Source: Sva-07 sp963716235
GTDB taxonomy: Bacteria > Actinomycetota > Acidimicrobiia > Acidimicrobiales > Ilumatobacteraceae
Reading direction: 5' to 3'
NCBI GenBank assembly: GCA_963716235.1
Contig: CAVQTE010000003.1
Coordinates: 1-64,000 of the forward strand
Length of the DNA: 64,000 nucleotides
Both the position numbers and the translations under genes were made by a program. Shown here one piece after another: positions 10,549-20,246 of this stretch. Below the pieces are notes generated by a model. It saw only the letters and a program-made list of their open reading frames with translations, was not told the origin of the DNA and searched no databases. Positions within the stretch are counted from its first letter, which is position 1, and each line of letters starts with the position of its first letter.

Positions 10549-11531
10549 TCAGCGTTCCTCGGGGTACACGACGCCGAGTTGGGCGCGGATGTCGTCGAGG
10601 AGTTCCATCGTCGACACGGTCGTGGCGAGCGAGATCACATCGCTCTCACGGTGGCCGTCGCGGATGCGCTCCATTGCGTGCTGTGCCTCGTGGGCGAGGC
10701 CGTGGTTGGGGAGGTCGACATGCACCGGTTCCTCGCCGGCGATGCGGACGGTGAAGCCCGAGGGGAACCAGAACGGTGCGTCGACGTCGATGCGGCCCAA
10801 GGTGCCGTAGACCGAGGCGCGCAGGCTCGTCGCCATGTCGAGTGAGGTGTGGAACACACCGATCGCTCCGCTGGAGTACGACACCACACCACCGACGGTG
10901 GCATCGACGCCGGTCTCGCCGAGCGTGCCGATCACCTTCGCCTCGACGGGGTCGCCGGCGAGAAAACGGGCGAATGTGACCGGATAGATGCCGACGTCGA
11001 GCATCGCGCCCCGGCGAGGTCGGCGCGACGGTGGCGTCCGTCGGGATCGAAGACCGAGATGCCGAAGTTGGCCTCCACGACCTTCAATTCGCCGATCTCG
11101 CCGTCGAGCACCCGTTGGCGGACCTCGACCACGGCCGGGATGAACCAGGTCCACATCGCCTCCATCAGGAAGCGGTCGTTGCGGCGCGCGGCGTCGACCA
11201 TCTCACGCGCCTGGCCGGCGTTGAGAGCGAACGCCTTCTCGCACAGTACGTGTTTGCCGGCATCGAGTGCGGCAATCGTCATGGCATGGTGATGGCTGTG
11301 GGGCGAGGCGATGTAGACGATGTCGACGTCGGGATCGGCGAAGAGGGCCTCGTAGGTACCATGCGCGTTCGGGATCTCGAATCGTGCCGCGAAGCTGTCG
11401 GCGGCTTCCTGGGTGCGTGATCCCACGGCGGTGATTCGGGCATCGGGAAGCGTCGCGAGGGCGTCGCACATACTGGCAGCGATGCCGCCAGTGGCGGCGA
11501 TGCCCCAACGAAGGGGTTCGTGTTCGGTCAT
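10549..11531 (-). CDS. Gfo/Idh/MocA-family oxidoreductase (one frameshift)
   Basis: NAD(P)-dependent dehydrogenase of the sugar/inositol type. The N-terminal Rossmann fold opens with RWGIAATGGIAASMCDAL and carries the family signature AGKHVLCEKAFALN (EKP-type loop with Ala in place of Pro). The C-terminal beta-sheet domain has MLDVGIYPVTFARFLAG and VYGTLGRIDVDAPFWFPSG. A one-base shift in the C run near 11010 joins the two halves, giving about 327 residues. It resembles dimeric dihydrodiol dehydrogenase or glucose-fructose oxidoreductase relatives, so the substrate is open. It is transcribed divergently from the SSB-like gene across a 123-base intergenic region. Confidence 0.82.
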
Positions 11532-11654
11532 GGCCGGACCGTAGCCCGGATCGTGGCGGTATCACCGAGCGCCCCGGTAACGCTGTCACATCCCCCACGT
11601 ATGGTGCGTGGTGACCGACTCCTCCCGCTGGAAGCAACGAGAAGGAGCAGAGAC

Positions 11655-12038
11655 ATGACTGAATCAGATGCAGCTGACACGCCGGCGAACATCGCCGTGT
11701 TGCGCGGTGCGGTCCGTGGGGAACCGGTGACCCGAGTGCTGCCGTCGGGCGGCGTCGTCGTGCAGTTCGACGTGTCCACGACCGTGAGGTCTCGGGGCAC
11801 GGTCTCGAACACGTCCGTTCCGGTCGCGTGGGCTGATCCGTCGAGTGCGTCGACGGCGTGCCTGGTCGACGGCAACGAACTGGTCGTGGTCGGCACGGTG
11901 CAGCGACGCTTCTTCCGGGTCGGCGGGGCTACTCAGAGCCGTACCGAGGTGGTGGCCGAGTCGGTCATCCCGGCCCGACGGCGCAAGCAGGTCGACGCCG
12001 TGCTCGACGCGGTGCTCGATCGACTGTGCCCTTCGTGA
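11655..12038 (+). CDS. single-stranded-DNA-binding-like OB-fold protein
   Basis: A 127-residue protein that reads as one OB fold: NIAVLRGAVRGEPVTRVLPSG is the SSB-type first strand pair, followed by VVVQFDVSTTVRS, VPVAWADP and ELVVVGTVQRRFFRVGG. It lacks the long Gly/Pro tail and the acidic tip of the main replicative SSB, so I regard it as an accessory SSB paralogue. A GAAGGAG ribosome-binding site at 11641-11647 supports the ATG at 11655. TATGGT at 11600-11605 is a possible -10 box in the divergent spacer, without a clear -35. It stands alone as a transcription unit. Confidence 0.7.
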   Translation: MTESDAADTPANIAVLRGAVRGEPVTRVLPSGGVVVQFDVSTTVRSRGTVSNTSVPVAWADPSSASTACLVDGNELVVVGTVQRRFFRVGGATQSRTEVVAESVIPARRRKQVDAVLDAVLDRLCPS

Positions 12039-12050
12039 GGTGCCGCCGTT

Positions 12051-13236
12051 TCACACGAGACTGCGGATGACGAGGCCCGTTCGCAGCTTCGGCGTGAAGA
12101 ACGTCGACTTGGGTGGCATCAGAGCGCCTTCGCGGGCGGTTCGCTCGATCTCGGCGACGCTCACCGGTCGGATCAGCACCGCAGCAACGGCGGTACTCGA
12201 CGTGACTGCCTCGACGACGTGGTCGACACCGTGTTGATAGGCGACGCGATGGTCGAGGTCGGCCAGTGCATGCTCGAGCCAGGCGCCGTCGAGTGCCCGC
12301 ACCGAGTCGAAGGCCCCGGGTCGCGGTGACAGCCACTGTGCGGAGCCATCTGGAGCGACGAGGCAGAGCACCCCCTCGGCATCCATCGTTGCAAGCGGTG
12401 TCGACGCCGACGACGCCGGCGTCGGAGCGTTCGAACACGGCGTCGAGCGCAGTGGTCAGATCCTCGAGTGTCACATCGTGATAGAGCCGGTGGATCGCCT
12501 CGACCGACAGCTGATCGGCCACGAGTTCGTTGACGAACGCCAGTGTCTCGTCGGCGGGCGACGGCTGGTTGCCGTTGCCGGCGCGAACCTCGTCGCGGTA
12601 GGTGCGACTGATGCCGTAGCGATGGTGGCCGTCGGCAATGAGGACGTCGTCGGTGGCGATCAGCGCGGCAATGGCCTCGACTCGCGCCGGATCCGACACC
12701 CGCTCGATCACGTGCTCGACGCCGTCGACGGTCACCGAACTCAGCGGCTCACCCGGCTCGGCGAGCAGGTCGGTCAAGCCCGTCGCGAGCGAGAGTCCCC
12801 ACACGGGCGACAAGTTGGCCTGCGTGGCCCGCGTGAGATCGAGCCGGTCGGTCGACGCCTTGGGAGTCACCCGCTCGTGGGGGAGCACCCCACCGGCACC
12901 CTCGTCGACGACTTCGAGGCCGCCCAACACGCCGGCGATGTCGCGCGCGGCGCCCGTCGAGTCGGTGAAGCGCATGCGGTAGATCGTGAACGTCGGGACG
13001 TCGTCGTACTCCATCACGCCGGCGTCGATCCACTCGTCGAGCGTGGTCGCAGCGTCGAGATATCGGTCGGGGCCCTGAGACTCCCGCGGCACGTCGACGT
13101 GGGTGATGTTGAATCGACTGCGCGCTCCCAGCTCGTCGAGGTCGGTCGCGGACAGCACGTCGTACGGCGGGGCGATGAGATCGTCGATCGTGCGGTTGCT
13201 GTAGCGCAGGGCGGGGAATGGAGTGAATCGCGGCAC
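12051..13236 (-). CDS. DUF1015 family protein (one frameshift)
   Basis: Conserved protein of unknown function, about 395 residues. The family landmarks are all present: FTPFPALRY at the N-terminus, LIAPPYDVLSATDLDEL, RFNITHVDVPRE, the probable nucleotide- or metal-site motif IADGHHRYGISRTYRDE in the middle and MPPKSTFFTPKLRTGLV at the C-terminus. A one-base shift near 12395 is needed to join ...ALDAVFERS to the last 110 residues. The GTG start at 13236 gives the short VPRFTPF beginning and leaves 48 bases to the GTG start chosen for the divergent HAD gene. DUF1015 proteins have been linked to phosphorylation of amino acids or related metabolites, but nothing here fixes a function. Confidence 0.85.
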
Positions 13237-13284
13237 GACGACAGGATGCCATCGTTGACCCCCCGTGCTGCAACGATCGCCCGT

Positions 13285-14130
13285 GTGAACGGTCGTGCCG
13301 AGAGATGGGACGACGTCGACACGGTCCTCTGCGACCTCGACGGTGTCGTGTGGCTCGCCCATGAGCCGATCGTCGGATCGGTCGAGGCGATCGCCCAGCT
13401 ACGTGCATCGGGCCGACGGGTGATGTTCGTCACCAACAACTCGGCGGCGGTTCGCGCACAACACGAAGCCGCACTCGCAGCGATCGGGATTCCGGCGGTG
13501 GGTGACGTGGTGAGTTCCGCGATGGCGGCGGCGTTGCTGGTGCAGCCGGGTGATCGGGTGCTCGTCGCGGGTGGTCCCGGCGTCGTCGAGGCGCTCGAGG
13601 AGCGAGGGGCCGACGTGGTCCTCAACGACGGGCAGGGGAGCCCCGTCGGCTTCGACGCAGTGGTCGTCGGGTTGCACCGTGATTTCGACTTCGACCGTTT
13701 GGCGGTGGCATCGGCAGCAGTGCGCGCCGGTGCCCGACTGATCGGTACCAACACCGACGCCACCTATCCGACGCCGACGGGCCTGGCGCCGGGCGGCGGT
13801 TCGATCCTCGCCGCGATCGCCACCGCTGCCGGTGTCGAGCCCGTCATCGGCGGCAAGCCCCATGCGCCCATGGCCGACCTGATTGCCCGGTTGGTGTCGA
13901 CGCCCGGGACGACGTTCGATCCGTCCTGCACCCTGATGGTCGGCGACCGTCCGGAGACCGATGGGCTGTTCGCGCAGCGTCTCGGTTGCCGCTTCGCGCT
14001 CGTTCGTTCAGGGGTGTCGCAACCCGAAACGCACATCGACGACGACATCGTGGTGGACCTCGACCTGGCCGATCTCGCCTCGGTCGCGGCGCGTCTCGTT
14101 TCGACCCCTGACCAGGGCGCAGTAGCCTGA
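13285..14130 (+). CDS. HAD-IIA family hydrolase (NagD/phosphoglycolate phosphatase-like)
   Basis: Phosphatase of the haloacid dehalogenase superfamily with a C2 cap, about 281 residues. Motif I is VLCDLDGVVWLAHEPIVGS, motif II is MFVTNNS (Thr/Asn pair), and motif III/IV lies in IGGKPHAPM and LMVGDRPETDGLFAQRLG. The order and spacing match NagD, PNPP and PGP enzymes, which remove phosphate from small metabolites and glycolytic by-products. The GTG at 13285 is preferred because it leaves room for divergent promoters; an in-frame ATG at 13246 would extend it by 13 residues. The next gene begins five bases after its stop, so they are probably co-transcribed. Confidence 0.87.
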   Translation: MNGRAERWDDVDTVLCDLDGVVWLAHEPIVGSVEAIAQLRASGRRVMFVTNNSAAVRAQHEAALAAIGIPAVGDVVSSAMAAALLVQPGDRVLVAGGPGVVEALEERGADVVLNDGQGSPVGFDAVVVGLHRDFDFDRLAVASAAVRAGARLIGTNTDATYPTPTGLAPGGGSILAAIATAAGVEPVIGGKPHAPMADLIARLVSTPGTTFDPSCTLMVGDRPETDGLFAQRLGCRFALVRSGVSQPETHIDDDIVVDLDLADLASVAARLVSTPDQGAVA

Positions 14131-14135
14131 CGGTC

Positions 14136-14615
14136 ATGGCAAAAACAACATTGCAACGACTGGTCGACGCAGGCGTCGAATTCAGTGACATCTCTCGCAA
14201 GCAGGCCGAGTCCATCGTTCAGTCGATGGTGAAGGCCGGCGAGGTCCGGCGCGACGACGCCGAGAAGGCGGTGCAGACACTCCTCGATCGTGGTCGTGAG
14301 ACCTCCGAGAACATGCAGCGCGAGTTCTCCAAGCAGATGACCTGGCTCTCGGAGCGCTTCGACGAACTCGAGGACCGTTTCGAGGAGCTCGCCGACAGGA
14401 TCGCCGAGCGTGTCAAGGCCGAGGTGAACAACGCGACGCCGGCCAAGAAGGCGCCGGCCAGGAAGACGGCTGCCAAGAAGGCTCCGGCCAAGAAGACGGC
14501 TGCCAAGAAGGCTCCCGCGAAGAAGACTCCGGCCAAGAAGGCTCCGGCCAAGAAGACGGCTGCGAAGAAGGCTCCGGCCAAGAAGGCCGCCGCTCCGAGC
14601 ACACCCGCCGGCTGA
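14136..14615 (+). CDS. phasin-like protein with lysine/alanine-rich repeat tail
   Basis: A 159-residue protein with two parts. Residues 1-98 are a helical, heptad-rich segment (KQAESIVQSMVKAGEVRRDDAEKAV, then an Arg/Glu-rich coiled coil) typical of polyhydroxyalkanoate granule-associated or phasin-like proteins. Residues 99-153 are a histone-H1-like tail built from AAKKAPAKKT-type repeats, similar to AlgP or PhaF tails that bind DNA non-specifically. A role at the granule or nucleoid surface is therefore inferred from domain type, not shown. The start has only a short spacer from the HAD gene stop, and the tlyA GTG follows after seven bases. Confidence 0.7.
   Translation: MAKTTLQRLVDAGVEFSDISRKQAESIVQSMVKAGEVRRDDAEKAVQTLLDRGRETSENMQREFSKQMTWLSERFDELEDRFEELADRIAERVKAEVNNATPAKKAPARKTAAKKAPAKKTAAKKAPAKKTPAKKAPAKKTAAKKAPAKKAAAPSTPAG
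14439..14592 (+). repeat. tandem coding repeat (Lys/Ala/Pro tail)
   Basis: Imperfect in-frame tandem array of 15- and 30-base units encoding PAKKA/TAAKK blocks. The identical stretch GCTCCGGCCAAGAAG recurs several times. On the opposite strand it generates an apparently hydrophobic open frame that is an artefact of the AAG and GCC codons. Confidence 0.9.
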
Positions 14616-14622
14616 TCATTCT

Positions 14623-15369
14623 GTGGCGGCTCGTCGACGACTCGACGCCGAACTCGTTCGGCGCGAGCTGACGGCGAGCCGCACCGAAGCGCAACACCTC
14701 ATCGCCGCCCATCGTGTCCGGGTGAACGGCGCAGTCGCCGACAAGGCATCCCGCCAGGTCGCAGCCGCCGACGCCGTGGTGATCGAAGGCCCTCCCGCCC
14801 GATTCGTCGGGCGGGGCGCCGAGAAACTCGATCATGCGCTCGCCGTCTTCGACGTCGACGTGACGGGCCGGCTGGCTCTCGACGTCGGCGCCTCCACGGG
14901 CGGGTTCACCGACTGCCTCCTCCAACGAGGTGCCGCCCATGTGATCGCGCTCGACGTCGGGCACGGTCAGTTGCACGAGCGTCTCCGCGCCGACGACCGG
15001 GTCACCAATCTCGAACGGTGCAACGTGCGTCACGCCGATCTCGACACCATCGGCGGACCCGTCGATGTCGTGGTCGGCGATCTGTCGTTCATCTCGCTGC
15101 GGCTCGTGATCCCGATCCTCACGCGTCTGTGCCAACCTGGGTCACCGATGATCCTGCTCGTCAAGCCGCAATTCGAAGCTGGTCGTCAGGAAGTCGACAA
15201 GGGGCGCGGCGTGATCACCGATCCGGTCGTCCACGAACGGGTGCGCAGCGAGGTCGCCGACGCGTTGCATGCGGCCGGCTGCGACATCGTCGGCTGGACG
15301 ACTTCGCCCCTCACGGGCGCCGACGGCAATGTCGAGTTCCTCGTCCACGCACGGACAGCGGCCGCGTGA
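14623..15369 (+). CDS. tlyA: TlyA-type rRNA 2'-O-methyltransferase / S4-domain protein
   Basis: SAM-dependent methyltransferase that modifies ribosomal RNA. An S4 RNA-binding domain occupies residues 1-60 (RRRLDAELVRRELTASR, AAHRVRVNG), followed by an FtsJ-like Rossmann fold with FVGRGAEKLDHAL, the SAM motif LALDVGASTGGFTDCLLQRG, VVVGDLSFISLRL and ILLVKPQFEAGR. At 248 residues it is normal in size and intact. GTG is the only start that keeps the S4 domain complete. It leads the conserved actinobacterial tlyA-nadK-recN run, and its TGA overlaps the nadK ATG by one base, indicating coupling. Loss of TlyA is linked to capreomycin resistance in mycobacteria. Confidence 0.92.
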   Translation: MAARRRLDAELVRRELTASRTEAQHLIAAHRVRVNGAVADKASRQVAAADAVVIEGPPARFVGRGAEKLDHALAVFDVDVTGRLALDVGASTGGFTDCLLQRGAAHVIALDVGHGQLHERLRADDRVTNLERCNVRHADLDTIGGPVDVVVGDLSFISLRLVIPILTRLCQPGSPMILLVKPQFEAGRQEVDKGRGVITDPVVHERVRSEVADALHAAGCDIVGWTTSPLTGADGNVEFLVHARTAAA

Positions 15370-16217
15370 TGCAGGCCATCGCCCTCGTCGCCCATCACGA
15401 ACGATCCACCGCCCGCCGGTATGCGCTCGAGGCGCAGCGGTGGTGTCGTGACCATGGCATCGAGTTCTGGATGCCGGGTGAGGATGCTGCCGCACTCGAT
15501 CTCGCCGACGCCGCGAGCGACAGGCCCGTCGGCGAGGCCGACCTGGTCCTGAGCCTCGGTGGCGACGGCACCATGCTCCGCTCGGTCCGGCTGCTCGAAG
15601 GAGCAGCCGTGCCCCTGCTGGGTCTGAACCTGGGTTCGCTCGGCTACCTCACGGAGGTCGAACCCGATCGCCTCGACGAGGCCTTGACGAAGATCTTCGC
15701 CGGTGCCGCATCCGGCAGTTGGCACCTCGACGAACGGATGATGCTCGACGTGGCGGTCAACGGGACCCGTGTGGGTCGTGCCCTCAACGAGGCAGTCGTC
15801 GAGAAGGCCGAGTCGGGACACACCGTTCGTCTGCTGGCGCGCATCGACGGCGAACCCTTCACGTACTACGCCGCCGACGGGCTCATCGTGGCGACGCCGA
15901 CAGGGTCGACGGCATACTCGCTGTCCGCACGGGGCCCGATCGTTTCGCCGCGCCACCGGGCGATGCTGCTCACGCCGGTGTCGCCACACATGTTGTTCGA
16001 TCGCACGCTCGTTCTCGATCCTTCCGAGGTGATCGAGATCGAGGTGTCGGGTCATCGGCTCGCCGCGCTCACACTCGACGGGCACGCGGCCGGATCGCTC
16101 GACGACGGCGACGTCGTGCGGTGCTCGCCATCCGACGCCACTGCGAACTTCGTGCGCTTCGGTGGCGAGCGGTACCACCAGATCCTGAAGGCCAAGTTCG
16201 GCCTGGCCGACCGTTGA
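15369..16217 (+). CDS. nadK: NAD kinase
   Basis: Phosphorylates NAD to NADP with ATP or polyphosphate. Residues 1-282 include the GGDG motif in LVLSLGGDGTMLRSVRL (about 57-73), LGLNLGSLGYLTEV, the NE pair in ALNEAVVEKA, and the second signature YYAADGLIVATPTGSTAYSLSA. The C-terminal beta-sandwich ends with FVRFGGERYHQILKAK. The ATG at 15369 overlaps the tlyA stop (TGATG) and the stop overlaps the recN start in the same way, so the three genes are one transcription unit. The frame is intact and the length is normal. Confidence 0.95.
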   Translation: MQAIALVAHHERSTARRYALEAQRWCRDHGIEFWMPGEDAAALDLADAASDRPVGEADLVLSLGGDGTMLRSVRLLEGAAVPLLGLNLGSLGYLTEVEPDRLDEALTKIFAGAASGSWHLDERMMLDVAVNGTRVGRALNEAVVEKAESGHTVRLLARIDGEPFTYYAADGLIVATPTGSTAYSLSARGPIVSPRHRAMLLTPVSPHMLFDRTLVLDPSEVIEIEVSGHRLAALTLDGHAAGSLDDGDVVRCSPSDATANFVRFGGERYHQILKAKFGLADR

Positions 16218-17811
16218 TGCTGACCGAACTGCACATCGAGAACCTCGGCGTCATCGAACGCATCGAGATCGTGCTCGGCTCCGGTCTGACAGCGGTCACC
16301 GGCGAGACCGGGGCGGGCAAGACGATGCTGGTCGAGGCGATCGAGCTGCTCGTGGGGGGACGGGCCGACGCGTCGATGGTTCGCCACGGCGCCGACGAGG
16401 CACGTCTCGACGGACGTCTCGTCACCCCCGACGGCACCGAGACGGTGTTGACGAGGGTGATCCCGACATCGGGTCGGTCACGGGCGTACGTCAACGGTCG
16501 TCTGGCCACTGTTGCCTCGCTCGCCGAGGCTGCTGCCGACGCCGTCGACCTGCACGGCCAACACGCCCACCAGTCGCTGCTGTCGACGGCGACTCAGCGC
16601 GCCGCGCTCGACGAGTACGGCGCCATCGATCTCGGACCACTTCGTGCGGCGCGAGCACGACTGACCGAGATCGACGCGGAATTGGCTGCCCTCGGCGGAG
16701 ATGAACGGGCGCGAGCGAGAGAAATCGATCTGCTGCGGTTCCAGGTCGACGAACTCGACGCAGCAGCCGTCGTCGACGCAGGAGAGGACGAGCGTCTCGA
16801 TGCCGAGGAATCGGTGCTCGCCGACGCGACGGCTCACCGCGACGCCGCGGCGGTGGCGGTGGCAACGATGTCCGACGACGGTGGAGCGCACGATGCGATT
16901 GCGGTGGCGCTCGGAGCGCTCGACGGACGCTCTCCGTTCGCCGAGCAGGCGACACGGCTCCGGGACGTACTCGCTGAACTCGACGACGTGGTCGGCGAGA
17001 TCCGCGCGGCGGGGAACGGATCGACGAGTCGCCCGAGCGGTTGGCCGAGATCCGTGAGCGCCGCCAGGTGCTCAAGAATCTGCGCCGCAAGTACGGAGAC
17101 GACCTGGCGGCAGTGATGACGTTCCATGCGGAGTCGGCCAGTCGGCTCGCCGAGCTCGAACAGTTCGACGAGCGTGCCGCTCGACTCGACCTGGCACGCC
17201 AGGACGCACTGGCGGCCGAACTCGTTGCTGCCGAGGCGGTGGGACGGCGCCGTCGCGAGGTCGGGCCGCTGCTCGCGTCGGCTGTCGAGACCGAACTGCG
17301 CCGCTTGGCGATGCCCCACGTGTCGATCGGCGTCGAGATCGGTGATCATCCCGACGATCACCCCGGCGATCGAGTCCAGTTCCTGCTGGCGGCGAACCCG
17401 GGATCGCCCCTCTTGCCGCTCACCCGGGTGGCCTCGGGCGGCGAACTCGCCCGCGCGATGCTCGCACTGCGGCTCGTGCTGTCTCGTGCCGCCGGCCGAG
17501 CCGAGGGCGGCCGCACGCTGGTGTTCGACGAGGTCGATGCCGGGATCGGCGGAGCGGCGGCCCAGGCGATCGGCGATGCACTCGCACAGCTGGGCCGGTC
17601 ACATCAGGTGCTCGTGGTGACGCACCTCGCCCAGGTGGCCGCAGCGGCCGACGTGCAGATCGCAGTCGCCAAGACGGTGCGCGACGGCGAGACATTCGCC
17701 CACGCGGCGCGCATCGAGGGTGAGCATCGTGTGGCAGAGGTGGCGCGGATGCTGTCGGGGTCGACGACCGAATCGGCCCTTGATCACGCTCGGGAGCTCC
17801 TCGAGCGCTGA
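16217..17811 (+). CDS. recN: DNA repair protein RecN (one frameshift)
   Basis: SMC-like ATPase that holds broken DNA ends during recombination. Walker A is TAVTGETGAGKTMLVEAIELL near residue 30. The coiled-coil arms are rich in Ala/Glu/Arg. The C-terminal half holds the ABC signature VASGGELARAMLALRL, Walker B RTLVFDEVDAGIGG and the H-loop VLVVTHLAQVAA. A one-base shift near 17018, in a run of G and A, separates the arms; joined, the protein is about 531 residues, near the usual 550. It is the last gene of the tlyA-nadK-recN unit; a GCCGC-GAG-GCGGC hairpin about 15 bases beyond the stop could act as a weak terminator. Confidence 0.93.
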
Positions 17812-17955
17812 TCGTCGTGTTCCGACGCCGCGAGGCGGCAACGTCCGAACGAGGATTGATTCGTGGGATTCCACGGGGCAGTCGCTCGGCGGGGTATGGT
17901 GATCTCCCGTCATGGTGTCGTGCGGACATCGGGAATCGAGACGGAGGATTGGCAG

Positions 17956-19640
17956 ATGCCGAAGCACATTTTCGTGACGGGAGGCGTTGCCAGCTCGCTC
18001 GGTAAGGGCCTGACTGCCTCCTCGCTCGGTCGGCTGCTCAAGCTGCGTGGCCTTCGGGTCACGCTCCAGAAGCTCGATCCGTACATCAACATCGATCCGG
18101 GCACGATGAACCCGTTCGAACACGGCGAGGTGTTCGTGACCGACGACGGTGGTGAGACCGACCTCGACCTCGGCCACTACGAGCGATTCATCGACGAGAA
18201 TCTGTCGCGCAACTCCAACGCCACGACCGGCTCGATCTACCAGGCAGTGCTCGCGGCCGAACGTCGTGGCGACTACCTCGGCAAGACCGTTCAGGTGATC
18301 CCGCACATCACCGACGAGATCAAGCGCCGCGTCCAACGGGTGGCTCACGACGACGTCGATGTGGTGATCACGGAGGTGGGCGGCACCGTCGGCGACATCG
18401 AGATCCTGCCGTTCCTCGAGGCGATCCGTCAGTTCCGCAACATGGTCGGGCGCGACAACGTCTGCTACATCCATGTCACCCTCGTGCCGTTCATCGGCCC
18501 GTCGGGTGAGCAGAAGACCAAGCCCACGCAGCACTCGGTCACCGAGCTGCGCAGCCGCGGTATCCAGCCCGACGTGATCGTGTGCCGAAGCGAGGAGCCG
18601 CTGTCGGACGATCTGAAGCGCAAGATCTCCAGCCTGTGCGACGTCGAGGAACGTGCGGTCGTCAACGCCGCTGACGCCAAGAACATCTACGAGCTGCCGT
18701 TGATCCTGCACGACGAGGGCCTCGACGACTTCGTCTGTGAACTGCTGCGTCTCGACGGCCGCCCGGATCTGACGTACTGGGAACAGTTCGTCGCCAAGGT
18801 CGAGGCGGCAACGACCCCCGTACGGATCGGTCTCATCGGCAAGTACATCGAGCTCCCGGACGCGTACCTCTCGGTGGTCGAGAGCCTCAAGCATGCCGGA
18901 TTCCACCATGGAGCCGATGTCGAGATCGTCTGGGTCCAGTCCGAGACCGTCGAAGGCCTGCTCGCGGCCGGGCAGCTCGATCATCTCGATGGCATCGTCA
19001 TTCCTGGCGGGTTCGGCTACCGGGGTGTCGAAGGCAAGATCGCCGCCGCCCGGTACTCGCGCGAGGAGGGAGTGCCCTGCCTCGGTCTGTGTCTCGGACT
19101 GCAGGCGATGACCATCGAGTTCGCCCGGGACGTGGTCGGTCTGGTCGACGCCAACTCCACCGAGTTCGACCCCACGACGCACCATCCGGTCATCGACCTG
19201 ATGTTGGAGCAGCGAGGCATCGAGGACAAGGGTGGCACGATGCGCCTCGGTGCGTACTACGCCGTACTCGCATCGGGTTCACAGGTCGCGGCGCGTACGG
19301 AGAGCCCGTCGTGAGCGAACGTCACCGTCATCGCTACGAGTTCAACGAGCGCTACCGCGGCCAACTCGAAGAGGCCGGGCTCTGGTGTTCGGGGACATCG
19401 CCCGACAACCGTCTCGTGGAGTTCATCGAGCTGCCCGGTCACCCGTTCTGGGTGGGCACCCAGGCACACCCGGAGTTCAAGAGTCGCCCCGATCGACCAC
19501 ATCCGTTGTTCCGTGAACTGATCGCTGCAGCACTGGCGCGACGTGCCGCCACCGATCCGGCACCGGCTGTCGAATCCACTGTTGCCGAGTCTGGCGTTGT
19601 CGAGACGGTTGCGCCGGTGGAGCCGTCGTTGTCGTCGTGA
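17956..19640 (+). CDS. pyrG: CTP synthase (one frameshift)
   Basis: Converts UTP to CTP using glutamine nitrogen. The synthetase domain starts KHIFVTGGVASSLGKGLTAS and includes LQKLDPYINIDPGTMNP, HGEVFVTDDGGETDLDLGHY and EVGGTVGDIE. The class I glutaminase domain has GGFGYRGVEGK and the catalytic Cys in CLGLCLGLQ; the His/Glu partners fall in AHPEFKSRP. A one-base shift near 19292 splits the final segment (AYGEPVVSERHRHRYEFN). After the glutaminase core comes a 30-residue Ala/Val/Glu tail, a little longer than usual. ACGGAGGA about 10 bases before the ATG supports that start. The stop overlaps the nudix gene as GTGA. Confidence 0.94.
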
Positions 19641-20224
19641 ACGATGACGCGGTCTTCCGACGGGTGTCGGAGTCGGTCATCCACGAGGGACACGTCTGGA
19701 ACCTGGCGGTCGCCGAGTTCGAGGCGCCCGACGGATCGACGTTTCGGCGCGACATCGTCCGTTCGCCCGGCGCCGTCGGTGTGGTGCCGCTGGTCTTCGA
19801 CGCCGAGGGGAACCCGTCGGTCGTGCTCGTCTCGCAGTATCGGCCCCCGTACGAGCGCAGCGTGATCGAGATCCCGGCCGGCATGCGTGACATCGATGGC
19901 GAGGACACCGCCGAGGTCGCACGTCGCGAACTGATCGAGGAGGCGGGTCTCGAAGCCGAACATCTCGACCTGCTGACCGAGATCCTGCCGTCGCCCGGGA
20001 TGACCGATTCGGTGACGACGCTGTATCTGGCCACTGGCTGCACACCGGTACCGCATGATCGCCATGGCCCGGAAGAGGAGCACATGGAGGTGATCCACGT
20101 GCCACTCGGCGAGGCGGTTGCGATGGTCGAACGTGGTGAGATCGCCGACGCCAAGTCGGTGGTTGCGCTGCTCCTGACCGAACGCCGTCTGCGCGCCTCG
20201 GACCACCCGAGGGTCACGGGCTGA
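19637..20224 (+). CDS. NUDIX hydrolase, ADP-ribose pyrophosphatase type
   Basis: Probably hydrolyses ADP-ribose or related nucleoside diphosphate sugars. The 195-residue protein has the N-terminal beta-sheet of the ADPRase group (VWNLAVAEFEAPDGSTF), VSQYRPPYERSVIEIPAG, and a NUDIX box GEDTAEVARRELIEEAGL in which the RE-x3-EE-x-G core is complete. One residue is inserted between the first Gly and Glu, a spacing I associate with actinobacterial ADPRases. The GTG start overlaps pyrG, and the pyrG-nudix-xerD order is common in Actinomycetota. No frameshift. Confidence 0.9.
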   Translation: MNDDAVFRRVSESVIHEGHVWNLAVAEFEAPDGSTFRRDIVRSPGAVGVVPLVFDAEGNPSVVLVSQYRPPYERSVIEIPAGMRDIDGEDTAEVARRELIEEAGLEAEHLDLLTEILPSPGMTDSVTTLYLATGCTPVPHDRHGPEEEHMEVIHVPLGEAVAMVERGEIADAKSVVALLLTERRLRASDHPRVTG

Positions 20225-20246
20225 GCCGGGGGCGACGAGCCGCCCG

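Noticed and set aside
14439..14592. Tandem array considered as a CRISPR
   Set aside because: Units are 15 bases with no spacers and keep a coding frame; no cas genes are present.
14219..14602. Apparently hydrophobic antisense frame resembling a membrane protein (AGAFLAAVF repeats)
   Set aside because: It is the reverse complement of AAG/GCC codons of the Lys/Ala repeat in the sense protein.
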